Assembly: GCF_963678635.1 (NCBI RefSeq)
Contig: NW_026970820.1
Span: 124,001-188,000 of the forward strand
From: Symsagittifera roscoffensis
Taxonomy: Eukaryota > Xenacoelomorpha > Acoela > Convolutidae
Direction of reading: 5' to 3'
Length of the DNA stretch: 64,000 nucleotides
The position numbers were made by a program, and so were the translations under genes. Shown one piece after another: positions 24,674 to 36,565 of the stretch. How positions within the stretch are numbered: the first letter of the stretch is position 1; every line of letters begins with the position of its first letter. The notes beneath the pieces are model-generated. The model saw only the letters and a program-made list of their open reading frames with translations. It searched no databases and was not told the DNA's origin.

Positions 24674-25336
24674 TTGTCACTGTGGCCCCGCTAATTTCTT
24701 GACTTTTGAGGAGAAGGTTCCGCGGGGGGCGGAGCAGGGGAACGCTAAACGCACTCGCAAAAAGGAGCACCCTCCGGGTGCTCTTTTTTTGCTCGAAAGT
24801 CTTGTGAAACGGTTTGGAACTGTAAGTATTGGAAGCAGTTACAGAGAAAACTTTCTGCATCTTTGTGCTCATAGTCACAAGTGATTTTCGAGAGCTTCAA
24901 TAACTCAATCTTGACATGATCTATCTCTAAAATAGACTAAATTAAGTGATTTTAAGTTTTTCAATGATTCTTGAAGAGGACTGTCTCAACGAAAACAAGT
25001 TTTCGGAAACAGTCCTGGTAACTTAGTTTTGACCTCATTTTTGAGTCTATTGCCTTCAAACTGTGATTAGTAGGCTAACGGGACCTATATTATGTCCTAA
25101 AAGATTGAGTTTGTGTCAAAAAGATGAAAGGCAAGAGAAAAAAAACATTAAAAAAGTATTAAAAATTTCAAAAAATTAAAAAAAATTGAAATTTTTTTCC
25201 AAAACACTCGGTTTTTTGTTTTGTCATAAAATAACAACAAAATGACGTAAAATGGACTTCAAATAGTGCATTTCGACTAGTTTTTACGGTTCAAGCACAT
25301 TTAAACTTAATAATAACGTTCAAAAAACCACTGGAA

Positions 25337-25360
25337 AGGGTGTTTTTCAGCAAACGCCCT
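25337..25360 (+). other. S-family internal hairpin
   Basis: AGGGTGTTT-TTCAGC-AAACGCCCT, 9 pairs including one T-G wobble, followed by a T-run. Conserved in five of six S units; the unit at 26267 has extra mismatches. Confidence 0.6.
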
Positions 25361-25694
25361 TTTTTGACCACACCTACGAAATCCATAACTTTTTATCTAA
25401 CAAAGATAGAGATCTCGGGTTTTTTGCATTGTAAAAACCATCCTAAGGCTCACCTGTCGCACGTAAAAATCAACAAATTTTTTTTTTAATTTTTCCCGCA
25501 ATTTCGAATTAGGGCGTTTTTTGGCTATTTTTGGTCCTTTTGGGCGATAAAAAGTCAAATTTAGAGACATCTGTAAAAAAAACTGTTATCACATGATAGA
25601 GTCAGCTTGCCATGGCTTACCAAATAGTGTCCTGAGTGAGACCAAAAATGCCCTCTAAATGTCCGTGGGGTGAGGAAATTGAAAAATTTAATTT

Positions 25695-25704
25695 TTGGCG
25701 GGAA
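25695..25704 (+). promoter_or_regulatory. TTGGCGGGAA, E2F-like motif (example)
   Basis: Matches the E2F/DP consensus TTTSGCGC-type core (TTTGGCGGGAAA). Occurs once in each S and C unit (list in the unit entries) and not in A, D, E, F or L. Similar words are common in Caenorhabditis repeats, so binding is speculative. Confidence 0.3.
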
Positions 25705-26266
25705 AATTTGAAATTTTTCAAAAAAACATTTACTCTGCAGACAAAGGCTTTGAACTAATGTTGGCATGGCACGCATTTTTTGCCTTCATAACTAGGGTCG
25801 ATTTCTGCCGGGAACATTGATTTTTCAAAAAAATGACCAAAAATTTTGTTGCATTTTTTCAAAAAAATCAAAATTTTGAGAAAAATAAAAGTTCCCAATC
25901 TTACATATTTAAGCTCCCCAAACAGTCTACTTTCATCCATTCCCTATCAATATACCCCATTTTCTCAACCAAAATTGAGTTATGGGGCCAAAAAGTCAAA
26001 AAACGTGAAAAAACGACATTTCACGCCCATTTTCGCCCCAAAAGTACCACACATAATGTTTTTTCGGAAAAACGTCACCAGAGTTTTCGCCTTATCTCAA
26101 AAAGTTTCAGGGGAGTTGGCAAAATTTCAGAGGGATCTGACCTACAGTTTTCGAGAACTTGACTTTTTCTGCAAGAAAAGAATAAAAGGTAAATGTTCCT
26201 TCGAACCGACGGGGCCCCTTCCCCTGTCTCTACTGAACGCCATAGCCGGACGCGGCGGCCACCTAG

Positions 26267-27863
26267 AGCTTTTTGTGGCCCCGCTATATCATTCATTTTT
26301 GACAAGTAGGTTCCGCGGGGGGCGGAGCAGGGGAACGCTAAACGCACTTGCAAAAAAGAGCACCCTCCGGGTGCTCTTTTTTTTGCTCGAAAGTCTTGTA
26401 AAACGGTTTGGAACTGTAAATATTGGAAGCAGTTACAGATAAAACTTTTTGCATCTTTGTGCTCATAGTCACAAGGGGTTATCGAGAGCTTCAAAAACTC
26501 AATCTTGACATGATCTATCTCTAAAATAGACTAAATTAAGTGATTTTACGTTTTTCAATGATTCTTGAAGAGGACTGTCTCAACGAAAACAAGTTTTTGG
26601 AAACAGTCCTGGTAACTTAGTTTTGATCTCATTTTTGAGTCTATTGCCTTCAAATTGTGATTAGTAGGCTGACGGAACCTATATTATGTCCTAAAAAGAT
26701 TGAGTTTGTGTCAAAAAGATGAAAGGCAAGAGAAAAAAAAACATTAAAAAAAGTATTAAAATTTTCAAAAAATTAAAAAAATTGAAACTTTTTTTCCAAA
26801 ACACTCGGTTTTTTGTTTTGTCATAAAATAACAACAAATTGAGGTATAATGGACTTTAAATAGTCCATTTCGACTAGTTTTTACGATTCAAGCACATTTT
26901 AACTTAATAATAACATTCAAAAAACCACTGGAAATGGTGTTTTTCAGCAAACGCCCTTTTTGACCACACCTACGAAATTCATAACTTTTTATCTAACAAA
27001 TATAGAGACCTCGGGTTTTTTGCATTGTAAAAAACATCCTACGGCTCACCTGTCGCACGCAAAAACCAACAAATTTTCTTCTTAATTTTTCCCGCAATTT
27101 TGAATTAGGGCGTTTTTTGGCTATTTTTGGTCCTTTTGGGCAATAAAAAGTCAAATTTAGAGACATCTGTCAAAAAAACTGTTATCACATGATAGAGTCA
27201 GCTTGCCATGGCTTACCAAATAGTGTCCTGAGTGAGACCAAAATTGCCCTCTAATTGTCCGTGGGGGGAGGAAATTGAAAATTTTCATTTTTGGCGGGAA
27301 AATTTGAAATTTTTCAAAAAAACATTTACTCTGCAGACAACGGCTTTAAACTAATGTTGGCATGGCACGCATTTTTTGCCTTCATAACTAGGGTCGATTT
27401 CTGCCGGGAACCTTGATTTTTCAAAAAAATGACCAAAATTTTTGTTGCATTTTTTCAAAAAAATCAAATTTTTGACAAAAATAAAAATTCCAAATACTAC
27501 ATAATTAGACTCCCCAAACTGTCTACTTTCATCCATTCCCTATCAATATACCCCATTTTCTTAACCAAAACCGAGTTATGGGGCCAAAAAGTCAAAAAAC
27601 GTGAAAAAACGACATTTCACGCCCATTTTCGCCCCAAAAGTACCACACATAATATTTTTTCGGAAAAACGTCACAAGAGTTTTCGCCTTATCTCAAAAAG
27701 TTTCAGGGGGGTTGGCAAAATTTCAGAGAGATCTGACCTACAGTTTTCGAGAACTTGACTTTTTCTGCAAGAAAAGAATAAAAGGTAAATGTTCCTTCGA
27801 ACCGACGGGGCCCCCTTCCCCTGTCTCTACTGAACGCCGAAGCCGGACGCGGCGGCCACCTAG
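26267..27863 (+). repeat. S unit 2 (1597 bp), altered first bases
   Basis: Starts AGCTTTTTGTGGCCCCGC, whereas every other S and L unit starts TTGTCACTGTGGCCCCGC: the first eight bases are replaced. Head hairpin 26358-26376; palindrome 26572-26609 with one inner-stem change (TTTTTGG); S hairpin degraded at 26934-26957; E2F-like site 27291-27300; tail 27804-27825. Otherwise resembles the unit at 46329. Confidence 0.85.
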
Positions 27864-28369
27864 TTGTCACTGTGGCCCCGCTAAATAAGTGAATTTTGAC
27901 GAGTGGGTTCCGCGGGGGGCGGAGCAGGGGAACGCTTAACGCACTCGCAAAAGGAGCACCCTTCGGGTGCTCATTTTTGCTCGAAAGTTTTCTGAAACGG
28001 TATCTGATGAACTTTGTAAGGTGTCACAAAAGCAACAACACAAAACATTCTGTATGTGATTAGAAAAGATCAAAAAAGATTTCTCATACTTTCAATGACT
28101 GAATCTACACCTGATCAGTCTCTAGAGAACTCTAAGCCAAAGTAACTTATGTTTTTCAGTGATTCATGAAGAGGACCGTTCCAACGAAAACAAGTTTTCG
28201 GAAACAGTCCTCATATTTTTTTTCGAGCCCATTGTCAAGTACGTGGACTTTTAATTGTGACTAATAGCTGAATTGGACTTGGAATTTGTCCCAAAGAGGT
28301 TAAGTTTGTCTCAAATTGATTAGAAGCAAAAGAAAAAAAAAACATTTTTTTTTATTTGGAAAAAAAAGT

Positions 28370-28376
28370 TGAGTCA
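28370..28376 (+). promoter_or_regulatory. TGAGTCA, AP-1-like word in the 520-bp submodule (example)
   Basis: TTGAGTCAGAA recurs at about 520-bp spacing in L, D, E and F bodies, and the A units carry the reverse complement TCTGACTCAA once each. It is a consensus bZIP (AP-1) word, but conservation may be passive. Confidence 0.25.
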
Positions 28377-29377
28377 GAAACGTGAAAAAACCCTTTTTTC
28401 AAAAGTCATAAAAAGTAGCTCCAATTGGCTTTAATCACTAGGCTACAATATATGAACCTATTCAGAATGGTTTTCATGACCAAAGCCGTAAAATTTCCAT
28501 ATTTAGAGAAAAGGCAAAAAAAAACAAACTTTTTGGTTAACTCAAAAAGGTAGATAAATCGATTAAAGTCGTCTTCAAACCTATAGGATCGAGAAGTGAT
28601 CTAAATAGGGTATATATGTAGTGTCCTTGTTAGGTGACAAGCAAAAAACTGAAACAGTTTTATCGGCCACTTCCGAAATAAAGACTTTTTTTTCGAAATT
28701 TGGCCATTTTTGTTTGTAGTAAAATAGTAGTAAAATAGCCGAGAAAAACAATTGTAAAAACCATAATTTTTATCCAATTTTGACGTTTAAATACTCTATA
28801 CCTACTAAATTGTCTATGGCAAGCTCAAATAAGCCATAAAAATTCATTTTTTCTCACTTTTTTAAATTTTTGTTTTTTTGATATACAATGTTGAGTCAGA
28901 AACGTGAAAAATCAATTTTTTTCAAAAAGTCAAAATAAAGTGTTCCAATCAAATTGTTTCACTAAAACACACTTTATAAACCTGTTCAGAATGGGTTTTT
29001 GGGTTAAAGCCCAAAATTCACCCATTTTGAGAAAAGTGGAAAAAACATCTTTTTAGTTACAAAAAAACCATCATTTTTGTTGCAGTTTTGGAAAAAACTC
29101 AAACTTTTGAGAAAATTTTTTTTTCTCAAACCTTTATATTTAGGCTCCCCAAACAGTCTACTTTCATCCATTCCTTGTCAATATACCCCATTTTTTGAAC
29201 CAAAACAGAGTTAATAGGAGATTTTTATCGAAAAACGTGTTTTTTACCATTTTTGCCCCCCATTTCCCTCTATAAGTCAACACATAACAAAATTTTGGCA
29301 AAACGGGGCAAAAGTGTATCCTTAGAATTTCCATACGGGGCTGCATGCAAAAAATTAGGGAATTCTGACCTCCAGTT

Positions 29378-29385
29378 TTCGAGAA
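29378..29385 (+). promoter_or_regulatory. TTCGAGAA, half heat-shock-element-like motif (example)
   Basis: Matches the TTCnnGAA dimer of a heat-shock element, in the context GTTTTCGAGAAC about 50-60 bp before the tail hairpin. Present in A, C, L and S families (1099, 22917 and 26150 are others), changed to TTCGAGAT in E and lost in D and F. A third GAA/TTC block is not seen, so strong HSF binding is not assured. Confidence 0.3.
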
Positions 29386-29435
29386 CACGACTTATTCTGC
29401 ACGAAAGGTAATATAGGTAAATGTTCTTTCGAACC

Positions 29436-29494
29436 GACGGGGCCCCTTCCCCTGTCTCTACTGAACGCCAAAGCCGGACGCGGCGGCCACCTAG
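29436..29494 (+). other. L/S-family unit terminus
   Basis: GACGGGG/CCCTGTC stem with one G-T wobble, then GAACGCCAAAGCCGG and GCGGCGGCCACCTAG; 38 nt from stem end to CTAG end. S and L bodies differ but share this end. Confidence 0.65.
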
Positions 29495-31087
29495 TTGTCA
29501 CTGTGGCCCCGCTTTTTTAGTGACTTTTGATGACTAGGTTCCGCGGGGGGCGGAGCAGGGGAACGCTAAACGCACTCGCAAAAAAGACCACCCTCAGGGT
29601 GCTCTTTTTTGCTCGAAAGTCTTGTGAAACGATTTGGAACTGTAAGTATTGGAAGCAGTTACACACAAAACGTTATGCATCTTTGTGATCATAGTCACAA
29701 GTGTTTTTCGACAGCTTCTATCACTCAATCTTGACATGATCTATTTCTAAAATGGCCAAAATAAAGTGATTTTACGTTTTTCAATGATTCTTGAAGAGGA
29801 CTGTCTCAACGAAAACAAGTTTTCGGAAACAGTCCTGGTAACTTATTTTTGATCTCGTTTTCGAGTCTATCGACTTTCAGTCGTAATTAGTAGGCTAACA
29901 GGAACTATATTAGGTATTAAAAAGATTGAGTTTGTACCAAAAACATCAAAAGCAAGAGATACAAAAACATGAAAAAAGTTCAAAAAATTTCAAAAATTTA
30001 AAAAATTTGAAAAATTTTTCCAAAAAACTTGATTTTTTGTTTTGTCATAAAATAACAAAAAATTGACGTAAAATGAACTTTCAATAGTCCATTTTGACTA
30101 AATTTTACGATTCAAGCACATTTTAACTTAATAACAACATTAAAAAAACCACTGGAAAGGGTGTTTTTCAGCAAACGCCCTTTTTGACCACACCTACGAA
30201 ATTGATAACTTTTTATCTAACAAATATAGAGACCTCGGGTTTTTTGCATTGTAATGGGCATACTGAAGACTACCTCTCGCGTGCTGGAACGAACAATTTT
30301 TCTCTTTAATTTTTCCCGCAATTTCGAATTAGGGCGTTTTTTGGCTAATTTTGGTCCTTTTGGGCGGTAAAAAGTCAAACTTAGAGACAACTGTCAAAAA
30401 TTCTGTTATCACATGATAGAGTCAACATGCCATGGCGTACCAGATAGTGTCCTGATTCAGACCAAAATTGCCCTCTAATTGTCCGTGGGGGGAGGAAATT
30501 GAAAATTTTTATTTTTGGCGGGAAAATTTGAAATTTTTCAAAAAAACATTTACTCCACAGACAACGGTTTTAAACTAATGTTGGCATGGTACACAATTTA
30601 TCGCTTCATAACTAGGGTCGATTTCTGCCGGGAACATTGATTTTTTAAAAAAATGACCAAAATTTTTGTTGCATTTTTTCAAAAAAATCAAAATTTTGAG
30701 AAAAAAAAAGTTTAAAAATCCTACATATTTAAGCTCCCCAAACTGTCTACTTTCATCCATTCCCTATCAATATAACCCATTTTCTCAACCAAAATCAAGT
30801 TATGGGGCCAAAAAGTCAAAAAACGTGAAAAAACGACATTTCACGCCCATTTTCGCCCCAAAAGTACCACACATAATGTTTTTTCGGAAAAACGTCACCA
30901 GAGTTTTCGCCTTATCTCAAAAAGTTTCAGGGGGGTTGGCAAAATTTCAGAGGGATCTGACCTACAGTTTTCGAGAACTTGACTTTTTCTGCAAGAAAAG
31001 AATAAAAGGTAAATGTTCTTTCGAACCGACGGGGCCCCCTTCCCCTGTCTCTACTGAACGCCAAAGCCGGATGCGGCGGCCACCTAG
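29495..31087 (+). repeat. S unit 3 (1593 bp)
   Basis: Head hairpin 29586-29604 has a G-to-C change in its 5' arm (GACCACCC), breaking one pair; the unit at 49549 shares this change, marking common descent. Palindrome 29798-29835; S hairpin 30158-30181; E2F-like site 30515-30524; tail 31028-31049. Confidence 0.85.
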
Positions 31088-32716
31088 TTGTCACTGTGGC
31101 CCCGCTGTATTCTTGACTTTTGAGGAGAAGGTTCCGCGGGGGGCGGAGCAGGGGAACGCTTAACGCACTCGCAAAAGGAGCACCCTTCGGGTGCTCTTTT
31201 TTGCTCGAAAGTTTTCTGAAACGGTATCTGATGAACTTTGTAAGGTGTCACAAAAGCAACAACACAAAACATTCTGTATGTGATTAGAAAAGTTCAAAAA
31301 AAATTTCTCATACTTTCAATGACTGAATCTACACCTGATCAGTCTCTAGAGAACTCTAAACCAAAGTAACTTTTGTTTTTCAGTGATTCATGAAGAGGAC
31401 CGTTCCAACGAAAACAAGTTTTCGGAAACAGTCCTCATATTTTTTTTCGAGCCCATTGTCAAGTACGTGAACTTTCAATTGTGAATTATAGCTGAATTGG
31501 ACGTGGAATTTGTCCCAAAAAGGTTAAGTTTGTCTCAAATTGATTAGAAGCAAAAGAAAAAATAAACTTTTTTTTTTATTTGCAAAAAAAAGTTGAGTCA
31601 GAAACGTGAAAAAATCCTTTTTTCAAAAGTCATAAAAAGTAGCTCCAATTTTCTTAAATCACTAGGCTACAATATAAGAACCTGTTTAGGATGGTTTCCA
31701 TGACCAAAGCCGTAAAATTTCCATATTTAGAGAAAAGGCAAAAAAAACAATTTTTTGGTTAACTCAAAAAGGTAGATAAATCGGGTAAAGTCGTCTTCAA
31801 ACCTATAGGATCGAAAAGTGATCTATATAGGGTATACATGTAGTGTCCTTGTTAGGTCGCATGCAAAAAAATAGAACAGTTTTGTTGGCCACTTCCGAAA
31901 TTAGGACTTTTTTTTCGAAATTTGGCCATTTTTTTTTGTAGTAAAATAGTAGTAAAACAGCCGAGAAAAAAAATTGTAAAAACCAAAATTTTTATCCAAT
32001 TTTGACGTTTAAATACTCTATACCTACTAAAATGTCTATGGCAAGCTCAAATAAGCCATCAAAATTCATTTTTTCTCACTTTTTAAAATTTTTGTTTTTT
32101 TGATATACAATGTTGAGTCAGAAACGTGAAAAATCAATTTTTTTCAAAAAGTCAAAATAAAGTGTTCCAATCAATTTGTTTCACTAAAACACACTTTATG
32201 AACCTGTTCAGAATGGGTTTTTGGGTTAAAGCCGAAAATTCACCCATTTTGAGAAAAGTGGAAAAAACACCTTTTTAGTTACAAAAAAACCATCATTTTT
32301 GTTGCAGTTTTTGAAAAAAATCAAATTTTTGAGATAAAAATTTTTTCTCAATACTTTATATTTAGGTTTCCCAAACAGTCTACTTTCATCCATTCTCCAT
32401 CAATATACCCCATTTTTTGAACCAAAACAGAGTTAATAGGTGATTTTTATCAAAAAACGTGTTTTTTACCATTTTTGCCCCCCATTTTCCTCTATAAGTC
32501 AACACATAACAAAATTTAGGCAAAACGGGGCAAAAGTGTATCCTTAGAATTTCAATACGGGGCTGCATGCAAAAAATTAGGGAATTCTGACCTCCAGTTT
32601 TCGAGAACACGACTTATTCTGCACGAAAGGTAATATAGGTAAATGTTCTTTCGAACCGACGGGGCCCCTTCCCCTGTCTCTACTGAACGCCAAAGCCGGA
32701 CGCGGCGGCCACCTAG
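31088..32716 (+). repeat. L unit 2 (1629 bp)
   Basis: Head hairpin core 31178-31196, extendable over GCAAAA/TTTTGC to 31171-31204. Palindrome 31397-31434. GCATGC words at 31859 and 32565. Tail hairpin 32658-32678, followed directly by an A unit. Confidence 0.85.
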
Positions 32717-34927
32717 CACCCTCAAGGTCACGTGTTGGATTTTTGTTTTTGGTATTTTCTGAAACCAAAAGAGAGCGTGGTCATGCATCGACATCATGTG
32801 CTCAAGACAATACGTGGACTTCTACGCATTCCCATTCGCAATGCGCCCTTCGGGCGCAAATGCCAATGCTCAATTAATTTTGCCAGGTGAAAATTTTTTA
32901 AAGAAAAATTCTGATGAATTTTAACTTAAACTACCACCAAAAAACGCACAGATTTCAAAGTGTGAAACAATCAAGTTTTTGCTAATACCGGGTATGCAGT
33001 GAGACTGATTTCGGCAAAAATAAAATGGAAAATGAAGGAAATGGAAAGAAAAAAATTGTTCAAAATAAGAACGCATTATCAAAATCTTATTTGATCTCCG
33101 CTAATGTCATAATTCCGATCGGGCTGATTTCAGATTTTAAGCGTAGAGTTTACGGTTACCGCTGCTCCCTCTACAGGTCCCAGAGGGACCGAGTGAGCAT
33201 CCTACCTCGATCCAGGATAACGGATAGTTGCTTTTAATTTTTCACAAGGTTTTTTTCACTAATGCTTGTTTTCAATTCCTCATGAGAAGCTGTATAAATT
33301 AAAAAAAAAATTGATTTTATTAATAAATGCTTTCAAGAACAACTGATGTTAGGCGGTTACAAATGCGGTTGGTGAAAACTAGTAAGGGATAATGATGAGA
33401 AAAATTGTAAGTTTTCAAATGAATTTAAAAAGAGTTTTTTTCTTTTTTCTTTTGTAAATCGGGAGAAGTGAATCACTTTTTTTTAAGTTTTCCTCGCACA
33501 CCCACTGTTCTTAAGTAATGAAGATTCCTGTTCTAGCCGTTTATAAGACTTTGGCAGAAAAAACATAAATATGATGTAAAATGTTTTAAAAAAGAGAAAA
33601 ATGTAAAAATTATGTTTTTTTTAAAAAAATCAAAAAATTGTAATTTTCAAAATTGAAAAAAAGTGAAAATTAATTGCATATTACGATTCAGCGTACCCAA
33701 CTTAGTGGGTCTAGCATTTTAAATTACCAAAAAATGTTGAAAATTGTAGATTTTATGAAGTTTTCTTTTTGGCTATTTTTCCTTTTCGCCTCCACTTGAG
33801 GCACCTTTGAGCCAACTTGAGAAACTGGAACCTAAACAAGCTAAACAGATAGTCTGAATGAGCCATTTTCAGCGTGATAACACCCCTGGAATAAAAAAAA
33901 CTGCAGAAAAGAAAGGGATTTTTGAACTTTAACCTTTTTTCTTCTTCAAATGGCGATACTTAGAATAATTTTTCAGCTGAAAAGTTCAAAAAAAATCAAA
34001 AAAATCAAATTTTGAAAAAATTTTAAAAAAATCTCATCAGTCTGTTTATTGGAGTCTTCGAGGTTTTGGAAGATCTTATCTGGCGGCTAACAACAAAAGG
34101 ATCACTTATTATAAAAATTTGAGAAAGGTCAAAAAAACAAATTTTTTCGATTTTTTTGACAGAATTCCGAAAGTAATATCTTGGCTAAAAACAAAAATGA
34201 GGGCCTAAAATTAGGTCAAACAGTACTCCCACATAAGGTACATTAGGTTGGAAACAAAAAATTGACTCTGACTCAAAAATCGTTTTTTAACTTTACTTCT
34301 GAACAAAAAATTGTAAAAAAATCAAAAATTTAAAATTTGTTTGAAAAAAACGATTGTTTTGAAAAAGTGCCAATTTTTAGCTGAAACTTTTCATTTTACC
34401 TAAGAAAGCCAGAGCAATGCACTTTAAGCTCAAATAAATTAATTATGCAAATTATTTTCAAGTTTTTTCGTTAAAGCCTTTTATTTTGAAAAAGTATTCA
34501 AAAATGGGTAAAAAAAAGTCAAAAAAATCAATTTTCTCCGATTCAAAAACCTTCACTACCTCGATGATTATTGCGTTACATAGGACTGCTGGAATCAATT
34601 TAGACGTTCTTTCATAAGTATATCGAAATTTTTACTTATTTTTGAGAATTAAGCAAAATAAAAACTTTTCCCAAATTGGGCAAAAAGCCCAAATTAGCCC
34701 AAACACCTGTTAAAAATTGTTGGGTCAAAAAATCACAAAAGGAAACCCCTATTCGTTTGACATTTTAGGGCCGCATGCAAAAAATTAGACCAATCTAACC
34801 TGACAATTTCGAGAATCGACTTTTTTGCAAAATTTCTCTATAGTCCATTTGAGGGATATTACTTGTACCGGTGGGGGCCCCTACCCCACCTCAAAAAATT
34901 TTGTAATGCTGGAACGCGGCCACCTAG
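32717..34927 (+). repeat. Lone A unit within the 1.6-kb array (2211 bp)
   Basis: A complete A unit flanked by an L unit and a D unit, joined at CTAG on both sides with no filler. Head hairpin 32843-32857; bipartite hairpin 33160-33202 (outer arm CCGCTGCTCC, one extra mismatch); AAAATTC-TGAT-GAATTTT 32905-32922; internal ACCCA hairpin plus CTAG at 33695-33714; TGACTCA 34269-34275; tail variant 1 at 34870-34890. Confidence 0.85.
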
Positions 34928-36565
34928 ATAGGTCAGTGACCTGCGGTGCATGGGTGTTATGGACTTGATTCGTCAGCATTGGCCTGGGGGCCATTAGCTT
35001 CAAGACATGTGGCACTCGCAGAAAAAGAGCACCCGAAGGGTGCTCTTTTTCTGCTCGAATGTCTTGTGAAACGGTATCTGATGAACTTTGTAGGGTGTCA
35101 CAAAAGCAACATGACAAAACGTTCTGTATCTGATCAGTAATGGTCAAAAAAGATTTATGACACTTTCAATGACTGAAGCTACACCTGATCAGTCTCTAGA
35201 GAACTCTAAAACAAAGTAACTTATATTTTTCAGTGACTCATGAAGAGGACTGTTTCAACGAAAACAAGTTTTCGGAAACAGTCCTAATATTTTTCTTGGA
35301 GCTCATTTTCAAGTAGGTGGACTTTCAATAGTGACTAATAGTTGAATTAGACTTGGAATTTGTCCCAAAAAGTTAAGTTTGTCTCAAATTGATTAGAAGC
35401 AATAGACAAAAAAAAACATTTTTTTTATTTGATAAAAATACTTGAGTCAGAAAAGTGAAAAATCCATTTTTTTCAAAAAGTCATAAGAAGTAATTCAATT
35501 TGCATTAAATCACTAACCTATATTATATAAACCTGTTCAGATTGGTTTTCATGAACAAAGCCGTAAAATTTCCATATTTAGAGAAAAGGCAAAAAAACAC
35601 CTTTTTGATTAACTGAAAAAGGTAGATAAATCGGGTAAAGTCGTCTTCAAACCTATAGGACCGAAAAATGATCTAATTGAGATATTTATTTAGTGTCCCT
35701 TGTAAGGTCACATGCAAAAAAGTGAAACAATTGGGGTGGCCACTTCAGAAAACAAGACTTTTTTTCGGACTTTGGCCATTTTTATTTGTAGTAAAGTAGT
35801 AGTAAGTTACCAGAGAAAAAAAAATTGTAAAAACCAAAATTTTTATCCAATTTTGACAATTAAATACTCTATACCTACTAAAATGACTATGGCAAGCTCA
35901 AATATGCCATCAAAACTCATTTTTTCTCACTTTTTAAAATTTTTGTTTTTTTGATATAAAATGTTGAGTCAGAAACGTGAAAAATCAATTTTTTTCAAAA
36001 AGTCAAGAGAAGTTGTTCCAATCAATTTGTTTCACTAAAACACACTTTCTCAGCCTGTTCAGAATGGTTTTCATGTTTAAAGCTGAAACTTTACACATTT
36101 TGAGAAAAGTGGAAAAAATAACTTTTTAGTTACAAAAAAACCATCATTTTTGTTGCAGTTTTTGAAAAAACTCAAATTTTTAAGAAAAACAAATTTTCCC
36201 AAACCTACATAATTGGGCTCCCAAAACAGTTTACTTTCATCCATTCTTCATCAATTTACCCCAATTTGTTAACCAAAATAGAGTTACTGAGCCATTTTTA
36301 CCAAAAAACGTGGTTTTTCCCTGTTTTTCCCCATTTTTCCCACTATAAGTCAACGCATAACAAAATTTTGGGAAAACGGAGCAAAAGTGTATCCTTAGAA
36401 TTGCATTTTAGGCCCGCATGCCAATTTTTATCGAATTCTATCCCGACAATTTTGAGATCAGCACTTTTTCCGAGCAAATAGTCATACCGTTATAATTCTT
36501 TGGCCGTTCGGGGCCCCTACCCCAAACTCACTAAACAAAGACGCCGAAGGCGGACGGCCACCTAG
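34928..36565 (+). repeat. D unit 2 (1638 bp), near-exact copy of D unit 1
   Basis: Matches 23035-24673 at offset 11893, dropping to 11892 after a one-T length difference. Perfect 17-bp head hairpin 35018-35054; perfect palindrome 35247-35284; tail hairpin 36506-36527. Such near-identity over 1.6 kb indicates very recent copying or conversion. Confidence 0.85.

Larger units (their letters stand above)
24674..26266 (+). repeat. S unit 1 (1593 bp)
   Basis: Head TTGTCACTGTGGCCCCGC, then a GC-rich segment (CCGC-GGGGG-GCGG). Head hairpin core 24765-24783, loop TCC. Palindrome 24978-25015 with one C-A mismatch. S-specific hairpin AGGGTGTTT/AAACGCCCT (T-G wobble) 25337-25360. E2F-like TTGGCGGGAA 25695-25704. 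TTCGAGAA 26150-26157. Tail stem GACGGGG/CCCTGTC 26208-26228. A 198-residue reading frame (25846-26442) runs through the tail and into the next unit, so it is not a gene. Confidence 0.85.
27864..29494 (+). repeat. L unit 1 (1631 bp)
   Basis: Head hairpin core 27954-27972, followed by ATTTTTGC instead of a pure T-run. Palindrome 28173-28210, whose 5' arm GGACCGTTCC has two C-A mismatches. TGAGTCA at 28370-28376 and again about 522 bp later. GCATGC 29343-29348; TTCGAGAA 29378-29385. Tail hairpin 29436-29456; CTAG 29491-29494. Confidence 0.85.

Noticed and set aside
24674-24800. tRNA or other known structured RNA in the GC-rich S/L head
   Set aside because: No cloverleaf or A/B-box pair. GGTTCGA on the - strand near the tail matches only part of a B box.
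25846-26442. Longest reading frame (198 codons), with relatives of 149-165 codons in other S units
   Set aside because: It crosses the S body, tail hairpin, CTAG joint and next unit's head; its relatives differ in start, length and frame at the 3' end. Composition is Lys/Phe/Ser-rich translation of A/T runs, with no domain.
28005-28040. CTGATGA near GAAAC as a hammerhead ribozyme core
   Set aside because: No stem II can be formed after CTGATGA, and the GAAA and cleavage-site helices are not correctly placed.
28153-28172. TTTTTCAG before the central palindrome as a splice acceptor leading into an ATGAAGAGG frame
   Set aside because: The frame stops within about 15-30 codons, the ATG is absent in S units, and the AG is CG in the units at 39788, 43045 and 56029.
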